64,000 nt of DNA from Elephas maximus indicus. Lineage: Eukaryota > Chordata > Mammalia > Proboscidea > Elephantidae. The notes below the pieces were generated by a model. It had not been told where the DNA came from and searched no databases. It worked only from the letters and a program-made list of their open reading frames with translations. Made by a program: the position numbers and the translations under genes. Positions 32,898 through 43,286 of the stretch are shown here, piece after piece; positions within the stretch are counted from its first letter, which is position 1, and every line of letters begins with the position of its first letter. The stretch spans positions 5,828,001 through 5,892,000 of the forward strand of contig NC_064836.1 of NCBI RefSeq assembly GCF_024166365.1, given 5' to 3'.

Positions 32898-33082
32898 ACT
32901 TTTTTATTTAGAGTGCAAATTCCTGCCTGTCTTCTTAAAATGGTACTTAAAACAGTGTTTGGCTAAAGTAGGAACAGAATAATTATTAGCTGAATAGAGA
33001 GTAAATGAAATTCTCTGAAATTAGAATAAAAATACAACTAATATATATATTTAATATTATAGTACTTTGCTATTTGTTCCTC

Positions 33083-33137
33083 AAAAACCCAAGACCAAAC
33101 CCAGTGCCATTGAGTCGATTCCGACTCATAGCGACCT
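33083..33137 (-). repeat. AfroSINE tail fragment
   Basis: Only the reversed 3' tail is present: accaaacccagtgccattga, gtcgattccgactcatagcg. It is a strongly 5'-truncated minus-strand insertion. Confidence 0.8.
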
Positions 33138-33317
33138 GTCTTAAAATCCAGAAAGAAAATGTAGAAAGTTAGATGTTTTTGATTGAATAAATAATCTTTT
33201 GAGAAGAAACTGAACTCCCCAAATAACAAATCATACCCTGTAGGCAAGCAGCTCTGAGGAAAAAAAATTTCAGGAATCTTCACTGATAGGCCAAAATACA
33301 GGGACTTTGGATGCTGG

Positions 33318-33530
33318 AAGGAGCCCTGGTGGTGCAGTGGTTAAAATGCTCAACTGCTAACTGAAAGGCCGGCAATTCGAACTCACCAGCCACTCCCCAG
33401 GAGAAAGATCTGGCAGTCTACTTCTGTAACGATTACAGCCTTGGAAATCCTGTGTGGTGTTCTGCTCTGTCCTATAGGGTCACTATGAGTTGGAATCGAC
33501 CTGACAGCAACCAGTCTAGTTTTTGGTTTT
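33318..33530 (+). repeat. AfroSINE with TSD
   Basis: Full-length plus-strand copy: gagccctggtggtgcagtgg, gaaaggccggcaattcgaac, tcactatgagttggaatcga. It is flanked by TTGGATGCTGG (33307-33317) and TTGGATGTTGG (33531-33541), a 10 of 11 match. Confidence 0.93.
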
Positions 33531-33541
33531 TTGGATGTTGG

Positions 33542-34420
33542 CACTCCACCAAAGGAATCGTAGTGTCTGGGACATCAGAGCTCACCAATCACTGTCAAAT
33601 TCCTCACAGTATACGGCATTGGGCTGGTCAGCGCTAAAGCCAGCCTCATTCTTTACTCTTAACAGTAGTGTGACTGGACTGCAGAAATTATGGTTTACAT
33701 AGAGACTATTTTAGCTTCTTTTAACACTCAATTCTTGGCTTGATTTTCAAGCTAGATGTAGACAGGCTAATTTGCAGGGCTAGTGAAAAGTGGTAGCCCT
33801 GAGGTTTATTGTATATTATAAACCTAATGGAATGTTGAGAATTAAAACCTGCTTTCCAATTGGCTACTCTAGTACTCTTTAAACTACTTTTAAACAATGA
33901 CTAGAATTACGAGTAGAACTGAATCTGTTGGCAAATGACCATTCAGCTTCTCACATTTCAACACATAAAACGTTGATTATGTAATATTTTCTTTATGAAT
34001 TTTAAGCCGTTTTCAATAATAACAGTGACCCCTAGGCCAGGTATTTTCTGGTAATTAGTAAGTCACTGGGTTAGGAGTCTAAACCTCATAAAATATTGTT
34101 AAGATGGCTTTACATTTGTATAATTTAGAAAGGTCAAGCAGTGAGTCAGGTAGTTCTCTGTTTCTCTGTTTTTCTAATGGTAAATATCAGGCCTGTCATC
34201 TTAAAAAACAAGGACTCTTACTGTATTAAAGGCAGAAACATACAATTACAACAATTAAAATATTTGAAAATAACAGAGAAAGTTAATAATAAATTTACTG
34301 GTAGTCAGGAATTTTAATTCTAAACATGATCCATTGCCCAGTCCAATGTAGACACGGTAGTTTTTCCAGCTACTAATATTTAGGTCTCTCCCAGCTTCGA
34401 TAAGGGTGCTGACAAGCTAT
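33542..34420. other. No gene or assignable repeat seen
   Basis: AT-rich, single-copy-looking sequence. The stretch around 34119-34186 has a close match about 1.5 kb downstream at 35633-35708, described as a separate repeat. Confidence 0.4.
34119..34190 (+). repeat. Local direct repeat, first copy
   Basis: A 26-bp exact match (34119-34144, containing tttagaaaggtcaagcagtg) to 35633-35658, followed by weaker similarity in both copies (ggtaggttgttctctg-like, then taatggtaaatat against taatggtagatat). It is either a short-range duplication or two fragments of one unrecognised repeat. Confidence 0.6.
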
Positions 34421-34421
34421 C

Positions 34422-34637
34422 AAAGAGCCATGGTGGTGAAATGGTTAAGTACTTGGCTGCTAACTGAAAGACTGGTAGTTCAAACCTACCCAGTGGCTTG
34501 GGGGAAGAAAGACCTGGTGATCTGCTCCCAGAAAGATTATAGCCTAGAAAACCCTATGAGGGCAGTTCTACTCTGTCACATGGGGTCGCTATAAATCAAA
34601 ATCAACACAAGGGCACCTAACACAACAACAACAACAA
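34422..34637 (+). repeat. AfroSINE
   Basis: Full-length plus-strand copy: agagccatggtggtgaaatg, gaaagactggtagttcaaac, acctggtgatctgctcccag, catggggtcgctataaatca, ending in (caa)n. Confidence 0.9.
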
Positions 34638-34654
34638 TCTATTAGGGCAGGATA

Positions 34655-34838
34655 TTGTTTTAAAATAGAGTTGCCAGATTTAGCAAATAGCTGGATGGCC
34701 AGTTAAATTTGGGTTTCAGACAAATAAATTATATTTTAGTATAAGAATGCCCTATGCAATAAAAAAAATACTTACACTAAAACATCATTTGTTATCTGAA
34801 ATTCAAATATAACTGGGTGTCCTGTGTTTTATCTGACG
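34655..34838. repeat. Imperfect palindromic repeat
   Basis: Two arms pair in inverted orientation. The left arm, about 34695-34750, has ggccagttaaatttgggttt and ttttagtataagaatgccc. The right arm, about 34770-34838, has the reverse complement (aaattcaaatataactgggt). Such self-complementary repeats are widespread in mammals, but I do not assign the family. Confidence 0.6.
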
Positions 34839-35887
34839 ACCTACCTCCTTGTCCAGTTTCCAGGCCTCTTCTCCTCCACCAGCCCTCTCAGTATTTTCAC
34901 GCACTCCAAGGTTGGGGGTGGGTGGGTGGAAGTGACTTGTTTCACCTGGATATGAAATGTTGTGAGTGTTGGAATGCCAAGCCTTCTCTCTTCCCAGACC
35001 TGCCATACCTCTGACATGACATACTGGGTCACGTCAGCATGCAGGACTCTTTGAGGTCCTCTCTTCCCAAAGTTCCAGATGGTAAGTAGGAACAAGCTCC
35101 TGTGCTCTAAGATGTCTAGACCTATCTGGTGGTCCCTAATGATCCTCCTTTCACCAGTGTCAACCACAAGGCAGAAGGCTGTTCAGAATCCCGGATCCCC
35201 AGGAATACTCTCTACATCCAACCCTCTTCCCTTCTCTCATTTTCTCTCCAGGCTCCTGCCCCAACTTAGAAAGAGCTTTTTTTCCGTTTCTGTGAAGCAG
35301 GAAACCACTCATTCATCAACTTTGGCTTCCCTCTACTCTTTGGCTTAAATTGCTTTGCTCTAGATTTGGAAAATCTGGATTTCCTGTTTATTGTTCCTGA
35401 AATGGACTTTAAAGAACTTTTTTTTAAAATTAAAACTATGAATATTGAGTGTTTGTTTCCATCTTTAATCTCTTTCAACTGTTTAATCAATGGTTACCGG
35501 AGATCAAATACGAAGGAAAGTCACCTTACAACAAAGGGCAAAAAAAAAAAAAAACCCAACCCAAGAAAACCCCGTATTATTGTACTATTTCACATTATCA
35601 CGTAGTTACTCTTAGAATGTCTTTCGTGTTTTTATAATTTAGAAAGGTCAAGCAGTGAAGGTAGGTTGTTCTCTGCTTTGTGTGTGTGTGTTTGTAATGG
35701 TAGATATGAGCTTATATCTCACATAGACAGCTCACAGATACCTCAAGGTCAGTGCAACAATGAGATCAGGCCATACATATTGTTCTACATTTTTTTAAGC
35801 CTTTCATTGTGGGAGCTTTTTCATGATGGTACATTTATCTCATCCATATAGATGTATACTTATGTATATGTGTGTGTGTATGTGTAT
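34839..35887. other. Unassigned, with a local direct repeat near 35633
   Basis: A GC-moderate stretch at 34840-35340 carries overlapping frames of 60-108 codons on both strands without recognisable domains. An A-run with (ccc)aac occurs near 35541-35565. The second copy of the local repeat is at 35633-35708, followed by a short (gt)n. No gene is supported. Confidence 0.4.
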
Positions 35888-35890
35888 ATA

Positions 35891-36094
35891 TGTTGTTGTT
35901 GGGTGCTGTCGAGTCGATTCTGATTCATAGTGACCTGATGTGACAGAGTAGAAATACATCATAGGGTTTTCTTGGTTGTGATTTTTATGGGAGTGGATTG
36001 CCAGGTCTTCCTCCTGTGGAGCCACTGGGTTGGTTTGAACTGCCAAACTTTTGGTTAGCAGCCAAGCACTTAACCATTGCACCACCAGGACTCT
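35891..36094 (-). repeat. AfroSINE (long subtype) between TA/TG repeats
   Basis: Minus-strand copy: (gtt)n, gggtgctgtcgagtcgattc, gtgatttttatgggagtgga, ggttagcagccaagcactta, ccattgcaccaccaggactc. It is flanked left by gtatatgtgtgtgtgtatgt. A short plus-strand SINE tail (tatcaactcaatggcacata) follows, and a (ta)n tract lies at about 36141-36161. Confidence 0.88.
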
Positions 36095-36374
36095 GTTGCA
36101 TATCAACTCAATGGCACATAATAAAAACATAATAGCAGCTATATATATATATATATATATGCATAAATCTCCCAGTGAACCTACTTTTCTCTCTATTTTC
36201 CCGTTGCTAATACTCTAGTTCAGGCAACCATCATCTGTAGCCAAGCTTTCTGTCAAGCCTTCCTTACTGGTCTCCTTATATCCATTCTTTCCCACCTTCA
36301 ATCCATTTTTTCCTACTTAGACAAAGTTGTCTCTAATAAACACTAAATTTAGCTCTTCCGAGTATTAATGTGTG

Positions 36375-37310
36375 ACCTGAAGGGCCTGATGGCTTAAAGA
36401 TTTCTCTGCCTGCTTGTGGAAAATGGATTGCAGGGGTGCAGTAGTGGGATCTGCAAGACTAGTGAGGAGGCTTTAGCAGTGGCGCAGATGAGAGAACAGA
36501 GGCTTGTGCTGAGGTAATGAATAGTAGTGATGAGAGGTGGATAAATTTCAGAAATATCTCGTAGGTTTAATTGACAAGACTTGCTAATGAATCAGATGGA
36601 ACAAGTGAAGAAAACAGAGTAATTGAGAATTATGAAAGATAGGGGAAGGAATTAGTTTAAGGAAGCAATCAGAAGTTTCATTTTGTCTGTTAATTTTGAG
36701 ATGCCTGTAATACATGCAAGTAGAGATTCAAGTAGGTAATTTTATGTATAAAGCTGAGCTCAGTGGGGAAGTCTAGGCTAATGAGATAAATTTTTGACTC
36801 GACAGTATAAGACAGACAGTGTTTATAGCCATAAAAATGGAAAAGGGAGAGAATATAATTAGAGAAATGTACTCAAGAATGAGCTGAAGTTGCTGCTACA
36901 TTTAGAGACTGAGAATAGACGAGGAGCCAGCAAAGGAGACTAAAAAGAAACAGTCAGAGAGGTGGGAGAAAAACCAGGAGAACGTGGCATTGTTTTGTTG
37001 TTGTTATTTGTTGTCAGGTGCTGTCCAGTCGGTTCCGACTCACAGCAACCCCGTGTGGCAGAGTAGAACGGTTCTATAGGGTTTTCTAGGTTGTAATCTT
37101 TATAGAAGCAGATTATCAGATCTTTCTGCCATGGAGCTGCTGTGCAGATTCAAACCTTCAACCTTTTGATTAGCAGCCAAGCTTTATAGAAGCCTAGAAA
37201 CGAGAGTTTTTAAGATAGTGAAAGCTGCCAAAGAAAAGTTGAGTAAACCGAGGAGGGAAAAGTATCCACTGGATCTATCAACACAGAGGTTAAGGATAAT
37301 TTTGATGTGA
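36375..37310 (-). mobile_element. L2-clade fragment in antisense, with nested AfroSINE
   Basis: Purine-rich sequence such as ttgacaagacttgctaatga, gagccagcaaaggagactaa and gagaggtgggagaaaaacca fits the non-coding strand of the L2-clade ORF2 in consistent order. It continues after an AfroSINE (36993-37183) with agtgaaagctgccaaagaaa. The reading frame is destroyed. Confidence 0.5.
36993..37183 (-). repeat. AfroSINE (long subtype)
   Basis: Minus-strand copy: (gtt)n, tgtcaggtgctgtccagtcg, gttccgactcacagcaaccc, taatctttatagaagcagat, ttttgattagcagccaagct. The head-proximal end is missing, so its 5' end is truncated. Confidence 0.87.
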
Positions 37311-37604
37311 AGTATTATTACTATTATTTACCTATAATACCTTGTGAGCCTCCTGCTTAAACCTTTCCGGGGTTTCCCTTTGGCCTTATGATGCAGTTCA
37401 AAATACTTTGTGTTTTAAGCCACTCCACCTCTGGCCAATGTCTTGCCTCCTGACACCTGTCTCTGCAACCATACCCGACTTCTCTCAGTTACAGTTCTGG
37501 AAAACATGCTATCCTCTTTCTTCTCTGAAGGTCCTCGCATAGATTTGAACCAACACTAATTTCTAGACCAGTATGTAAGAAGAAGACTAACGTAAGAAGA
37601 AGAC

Positions 37605-37780
37605 TAACATGGTGGGTAAGAGTGCAGGCTCTGGAGCCATATTGCCAGGTTTGAAATCCAGCTCCGATGTTTTTATTTGTGCATCTCAGGCAAGTTCCTT
37701 GAACTTTCTCTGCTTCAGTTTCCTCCTCTGTGAAATGGGGACAATAAGAATACCTACCTTGCAGAATTATTGTTAGAGGG
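37605..37780 (+). repeat. MIR
   Basis: Well preserved plus-strand MIR: gggtaagagtgcaggctctg, gagccatattgccaggtttg, tgcttcagtttcctcctctg, tgaaatggggacaataagaa, tacctaccttgcagaattat. Confidence 0.9.
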
Positions 37781-39000
37781 GAAAAAAAAGTCACATCAAA
37801 AGAATGAGAATTTCAAGGCATAGATACTAAAAGACAATTGAATAATACTTTCAAAATCCTGGAGGAAAATTATTTATGGTCCATATTTCTGTATCTAGAA
37901 AGAAAAGTAATCAATTATAAGCAAAAAATAAAGACATGTTGTTCAGATACGCAGGAATTTAGTACATTATTTCCCATATTATTTTTCTTAAGAAGATATT
38001 TGACTACATACTCCTAAAAATGAGGGAGTTAAACAAAAAAGGGGGAGGTGAACAGGTAATACAAGAATTAGTAAATATAACAAAATTGATGAAGAGTCCC
38101 AGAATAACATTTATGAAGCAAATCCAGACTACAGTTAGTTCTGATTGAAACTGGAGAGTGGAAAACTTCAGGAAAGTTTCTAGGGAAAAATATGGACTCC
38201 AGAGATTTGATCATATCCCTAGATTTAAGATGCTGGGTGATCTTAAGAATGAAATAAATGCAAACAAAGGCAGTAAGACACTCCAGGAAATAGATAGATA
38301 GATAGACAGATAGATAAAGGTAGATAGAATAGTCATGCTACTAATCGGAGTAAATAAGATTTACATGTTAAATCATAGCTTAAGTTTCATTGATTATAGA
38401 CAAATCACAGAAGTTTTAGAATGGGTATAGAACCAAATGAAAATGCTATCAACCTTGAATCTCTAAAAAATCAAGTTTAGTTGACTGAAATGCAGAGGTA
38501 GGAGGTGGGAAGTAAAGCTAACGGAAAGATAAGGGCCCTGACATCATTATCTTACAAAACAGAGCAGGAAATTGCTAGTATTCCTTAAGGGTATTTGATG
38601 CAAGTGTTAGAAGTAGACTTTGACTTTATTAAGCAGAAAGAAGACTCTAAAATTATACTGGAAAGCCAACAAAAAGAGTTTAGCTTTGGGAGGGCTAAGA
38701 ATCCATGCTCAAGGCTGTCTCCAAAAGTAATACCCAAGCACATGTTACAGAACTGGTCTGATGGCACAAACCCTTGATGCCGTCCACTAAACACTAGAAG
38801 AAACTGCCACTGCTGCTAACAAATTACACTTTTGTCCCAGGAACTTGGTCATAAAACATTGGGAAACCACTATCACATTCGTTGCCACCACCAACAGGCT
38901 GGCTCCCCACTGTCATCCACAAGAATCAAAGTTCCAGAAGAACCTGTTTCCTTTCCCATGTGTTAGTCATGTATGAATGTGTCAAACAATAAAACAAATC
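37781..39000. other. Unassigned, with a GATA microsatellite
   Basis: No gene or clear repeat family. A (gata)n microsatellite lies at about 38290-38328 (tagatagatagatagacaga and so on). The remainder is A-rich and single-copy-looking. Confidence 0.4.
38290..38328. repeat. (GATA)n microsatellite
   Basis: Imperfect tetranucleotide repeat with one gaca interruption and a taaagg break. Short and probably polymorphic. Confidence 0.9.
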
Positions 39001-39013
39001 CAGACTTAGATAA

Positions 39014-39140
39014 AAAGCAAAACAAAAAAACAAAAAAAAACCTATTGCCGTTAAGTTGATTCTGACTCATAGAGACCTTACCGGACAGAGTAGAACTGCC
39101 GATATGGTTTCAGCCACTTAACCACTATGCCACCAGGGCT
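39014..39140 (-). repeat. AfroSINE with internal deletion and TSD
   Basis: Minus-strand copy whose reversed tail (aacctattgccgttaagttg) joins directly to the reversed head (cagccacttaaccactatgc), so the central body is missing. Flanks CCAGACTTAGATAA (39000-39013) and CCAGACTCAAATAA (39141-39154) match at 12 of 14 bases. Confidence 0.88.
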
Positions 39141-39154
39141 CCAGACTCAAATAA

Positions 39155-40032
39155 GGAGAGGCTTTATTTAGGAAGAACAACTGCAGTAAGGAGAACAGTC
39201 AGAAGTCTAAAAGTTTCTCAAGAATTAGGCAAAAAGGATTTTTTTTTTTTTTGGAGAGATGACAGTAAACAAGACTAGAAAAAACTAGGTATAGAGAAGT
39301 GGGATGTGATCAGGTAGTAAATCAAAGAATGTTTTATGCTGAGGACAGTCTCTTTTCAAGGAGGGGCCCTTAAGGAGTGGTTGTATGTTGGCTCAGGAAC
39401 TTGTGGAAGGAGAGAAGCTTAGCCAAAGTTTGGTTACCAGGCATTTTGTTTCTGAGTGATCAGTGGGGGTAAGCGATACATTTACTCATTTATGAGGCAA
39501 AGAATGAGAATCTGGAAGATCCGTGCCTGGCCTTGTCATAGGTGAACAAGGGGGGCATCTGTGAGTTTTATCTAAGTCATATGGGAAGGCCGGTTCCTTT
39601 TCAGTAAGCTTGTTCTCTGGAGTACAGAGGGTGGAAGGGTTTCTAAACCATCACTGTTTTCCAGGATCATGGGGATCAGATAAAATTCAACATTGTTAAA
39701 TGAGACTTCAAATAAAAAAAAAAAAACAACTTTTTTTTTTTTTTTTCCAAATAGGTGCATCTAATTGACAGAACCAAGGTCACATGCCCCTGTCATAGAT
39801 GCAAGAAAAACAGCACTTTTGAGTTTGACTCTTATATTGGAAAAGAAAAAGTCACAACACTAGTTTTTCTCTAAATATATTCAAACGATATTAAAAAGAT
39901 TGTGGGAAATACTGACAGGGTGTCTACTGCATTGATGAAACAATAAACAAAAATAAAAGTATATTACATATAGTTATAAGAATAATTTAAAGAGACTAAA
40001 GTTATTGCATCACCATTTATTCTTCTTTTTCT
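39155..40032. other. No gene or assignable repeat seen
   Basis: Single-copy-looking sequence with T-runs at 39240-39252 and 39731-39746. No features were identified. Confidence 0.4.
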
Positions 40033-40250
40033 AGGAGCCCTGTTGGCACAGTGGTTAAAGCGCTCGGCTGCTAACAGAAAGGTCAGGGGTTTGAACCCAC
40101 CAGCCTCTCAGTGAGAGAGAGATATGGCAGTCTGCTTTTGTAAATATTTACAGCTTTGGAAACTCTATGAGGCAGTTCTGCTCTGTCCTATTGGGTCACT
40201 ATGACTTGGAATTGACTTGATGGTAGTGGGTTTGGTTTGGATTTTGGTTC
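40033..40250 (+). repeat. AfroSINE
   Basis: Full-length plus-strand copy: aggagccctgttggcacagt, gaaaggtcaggggtttgaac, gatatggcagtctgcttttg, tgacttggaattgacttgat, ending in a gggtttggtttgg tail. Confidence 0.9.
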
Positions 40251-40836
40251 CTCTCTTTTTCTTACGACATAAATCCCATTTTTCAGGAAATTCTGTTGGC
40301 TCTATATCCATATATATATAGAAGATGACTCCTTTTCAATACCTCTAGTGCTGTCATTTCATCGTAGTTACTGCCTTCCCTCCCCTAAATTACTGTAATA
40401 GGTTCCTAGCTGATCTCCCTCCTTCATACTTAGCACCTCTGCAGAATATTCAAACTCAGCAGTTGAGACATCCTTTCAAGATGTCAGAAAAATCAAGTCC
40501 TGCTGCTTCTCAAAACCATGCAAAGATTTCTCACGTGACTCAGAGTAACATTCTAAAACCTTCTAGGAGTCTCCCAGGACCCTTGTGATTGTTGCTTTCC
40601 CCCACCCGGTTCTCACTTTGACCTTGCCTCTTCCTACTCTTTCCTGCTCTCAGTCACTATTCTCCATACTGTGTCCTCTTGTTGCTCCTCAAACATGAAT
40701 GGCAAGCTCCTAAGCTCCACCTTCAGCCCTTTGTACTGCTGGTTCCTCTGGACACAACACTCCTCCCTGTATCTGCACATGGCCAGGTCCCTTGCACCTT
40801 CAAGACTATTTAACACTCCTTGTATTAGTTTCTTAG

Positions 40837-40985
40837 CCCAGCCCAGTGCCCTCGAGTCGATTCCGACTCATAGCGACCCTATAGGACAGAGTAGAACTGC
40901 CTCATAGAGTTTCCAAGGAGCGCCTGGTGGATTCGAACTGCCGACCCTTTGGTTAGCAGCCGTAGCACTTAACCACTACACCATC
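40837..40985 (-). repeat. AfroSINE with perfect TSD
   Basis: Minus-strand short-subtype copy close to the family pattern (gtgccctcgagtcgattccg, actcatagcgaccctatagg). Perfect duplication AGTTTCTTAG at 40827-40836 and 40986-40995, so the insertion point in the LTR is exact. Low divergence suggests it is young. Confidence 0.96.
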
Positions 40986-41052
40986 AGTTTCTTAGGGCTG
41001 CAGAAATCCTCCTACCTTTCGTATTCCAAATTACCACAAACTATGCAGTTTA

Positions 41053-41258
41053 AGGAGACTTGGTGGTTCGACAGTTAAGCTCTTGGCTGCTAACTGAAAG
41101 ATTGGCAGTTTGAAACCCATCCAGCGTCTGTGTGAGAGAAAGCCCTGTTGATCTGCTCCTGTAAAGATTACAGCCTAGAATACCCTACAGGGCTGTTCTA
41201 CTCTACAGGTTGTCGCTATAAGTTGAAATCAACTAGACGGCACACAACAACAACAACA
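41053..41258 (+). repeat. AfroSINE
   Basis: Plus-strand copy inside the MLT1-type LTR: aggagacttggtggttcgac, gaaagattggcagtttgaaa, ctgttgatctgctcctgtaa, tcaactagacggcacacaac, with (aac)n. Confidence 0.9.
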
Positions 41259-41794
41259 CATGGCTTAAAGTAACAGAAATTTGTTGTCTCATAGCTCTGG
41301 AGGCCAGAACAGTCTGAATTCAGCGTGTTGGCAGGGCCATGCTCTCCCTGAGGTCTTTAGGGAGAGGATTCTTCCTTGCCTCTTCCGGCTTCTGGTAGCC
41401 CCAGGCATTCCTTGGTTTGTGACAGCAATCTCTGCCTCCACTGTCACATGTCCGTCTTCCCTTCTTGCCTGTCTGTGTCTCTTCTCTTTCTATAAGGACA
41501 TTGATTGCATTGGATTAGAGCCCATCCCACTCCAGTATGAACTCATGTGAACTAATTACATCTGCCAAAATGCTATTTTCAGATAAGGTCATATTCACAG
41601 GCACTGGAAGTTAGGACTTGAACATATCTTTTAAGGGACACAAATCAACACATAACACTCCCCTGCCCACCCCAATCTAGTGCTCTTGATCTCACCCTGC
41701 TGGGCTTTAGTTTTTTTCCTCATCACTAGATCGCCCTCTAACATACTATGTTAGATACTATTTATAGTATGTTTAGAGTATCCAACATACCATA

Positions 41795-41972
41795 AACCAA
41801 AAAACCAAACCCAGTGCCGTCGAGTTGATTCTGACTCATAGCGACCCTGTAGGACAGAGTAGAACTGCCCCATAGGGTTTCCAATAAGCACCTGGCAGAT
41901 TCGAACTGCCGACCTTTTGGTTAGCAGCGGTAGCAGTTAACCACTACGCTACTGGGGTTTCCTAATATGTAT
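41795..41972 (-). repeat. AfroSINE with TSD
   Basis: Minus-strand short-subtype copy: aaaccaaacccagtgccgtc, gagttgattctgactcatag, taaccactacgctactgggg. The perfect 11-bp repeat AACATACCATA at 41784-41794 and 41973-41983 brackets it, though about ten extra bases separate the SINE head from the right copy. Confidence 0.92.
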
Positions 41973-41983
41973 AACATACCATA

Positions 41984-42182
41984 CCAGAAAAACCAAACCC
42001 AGTGCCATCAAGTCGATTCCGAATCGGAAATCCCGGTGGCGTAGTGGTTAAGTGCTACAGCCGCTAACCAAAAGGTCAGCAGTTCGAATCCACCAGACAC
42101 TCCTTGGAAACTCTATGGGGCAGTTCTACTCTGTGCTATAGGGTCGCTATAAGTCAGAATCGACTCGACTGCACTGGGTTTT
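41984..42182 (+). repeat. AfroSINE joined to an inverted tail fragment
   Basis: A reversed SINE tail (41984-42025: aaccaaacccagtgccatca, agtcgattccga) abuts a full plus-strand AfroSINE (42026-42182: ggaaatcccggtggcgtagt to cgactcgactgcactgggtt). The tail fragment is the reverse complement of the end of the intact copy, so the unit has hairpin potential. It may be an inversion on insertion, or one SINE inserted in another with partial loss. Confidence 0.9.
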
Positions 42183-42200
42183 ATAACATACTATACGTAT

Positions 42201-42363
42201 TGAAAAACCAAACCCACTGCCGTAGAGTCGATCTGACTCATAGCGACCTTACAGGACAGAGTAGAACTGCCCCATAGAGTTTCCAAGGAGCGCCTGGGGG
42301 ATTCAAACTGCTGACTTTTTGGTTAGCAGTGTAGCTCTTAACCACTATGTCACCAGGGTTTCC
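42201..42363 (-). repeat. AfroSINE
   Basis: Minus-strand copy: aaaaaccaaacccactgccg, tagagtcgatctgactcata, ctatgtcaccagggtttcc. Third in a row, with ataacatactata-like spacers between copies. Confidence 0.92.
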
Positions 42364-42373
42364 GCTATTTGTG

Positions 42374-42393
42374 CACACACACACACACACATA
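42374..42393. repeat. (CA)n microsatellite
   Basis: Short cacacacacacacacaca tract directly right of the AfroSINE head. Confidence 0.9.
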
Positions 42394-43286
42394 ATTTATT
42401 ATTATGTTGCTTATTTTTTGTCTCAAGGAAGGCAATAATCTTGTCTTTTAGTTGCTTCCATAACCAGGCAGCTAGAAAAGCTCCAGGGAATAGGAAAATA
42501 ATAAACAATTGTTGAATGAATGAATGAATGGACTAATAATTGATATAAACATTTTTGGAAAAGGGTGAGGGGGAGTTAGTTTTCTTAAATCCTTGTTTAT
42601 CAAAGCAGAAAGCTAATATATGAAGTCTGAAATAGATCAATCATGAAATATCAGCGTCTGATTTAGAGTTATGGCTATACCGACCAGAGGAGTTAAAAAC
42701 AGAAGAAGTTGAAAGTAACGGCATCTGCAGAAGAGGATGAGGGGGGAAGGAAAAAGTGGGACAGAGAACGTGGCTTTTCATTTTAAGCCTTTCTGAACTT
42801 TGTGATTTTTTTTTTTAAACCGTGGGCATGTAACACTTTGACAAAAACATACTGTGTTTTTAATATAATTAATAAGGAAAATATAATGGGTTATAAAAAT
42901 TAAAAATACAAAAGAAAAATTCATTGCATTTTCCTTTTTTGGAGACGAGATAGCATTTATTGTGAGAAATGAAATCCATAGATAATAAAAACAATCAAGT
43001 CCCTTCAATAGGTTTTCTAACATAATAATAAAAAAAAACCACCTTGGCTAAATTCATTCATTTATTTATTTACTTTTAACGAACAGAAATTTATTTTCTC
43101 AGGCTTGATGTCTGAATGCAGGATGCTGGTTCTAAGGGAAGGCTTTCTCTGTCCATGACTCCACCCTTTGAAATCTATGTATTTATTTTTATTCTGACGA
43201 ATTTTAAGAAGAGAATGAATCTACATGTGCCCACCTCTTAGCTCTGTCATATAACTCTTATTTCTAGGTTCCTATTCTTTGATTTG

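Larger units (their letters stand above)
36195..37560 (+). mobile_element. L2 LINE fossil, split
   Basis: Two plus-strand L2 pieces in order: 36195-36360 (gtcaagccttccttactggt, cctccatt-like pattern) and about 37345-37560 (ttaaacctttccggggtttc, ccctttggccttatgatgca, cagttacagttctgg). The material between them (36375-37310) is a second L2-like fragment in opposite orientation plus an AfroSINE. Confidence 0.55.
40821..41662 (-). mobile_element. MLT1-type MaLR solo LTR, interrupted
   Basis: Reverse-oriented LTR: tgtattagtttcttag at one end, then ggctgcagaaatcct, aacagaaatttgttgtctca, tagctctggaggccagaaca, tctataaggacattgattgc, tgtgaactaattacatctgc, and ending aaatcaacacataaca. The ends fit TG...CA for an LTR. 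It is interrupted by two AfroSINEs and has no internal retroviral sequence, so it is a solitary LTR. Confidence 0.8.
40355..42530 (+). mobile_element. L2 LINE fossil with nested MLT1 and AfroSINEs
   Basis: Colinear plus-strand L2 3' pieces: 40355-40820 (ttcctagctgatctccctcc, tctcagtcactattctccat, tgcacatggccaggtccctt), 41663-41783 (catcactagatcgccctcta, acatactatg), and 42395-42530 (aaggcaataatcttgtcttt, aacaattgttgaatgaatga at the 3' end). Between them lie an MLT1-type LTR and several AfroSINEs. This is the longest ordered nested stack in the window. Confidence 0.65.

Noticed and set aside
35866-36161. CRISPR-like or satellite array
   Set aside because: The repeated units are TA/TG simple repeats flanking a SINE. 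No spaced direct repeats of array type occur anywhere in the window.
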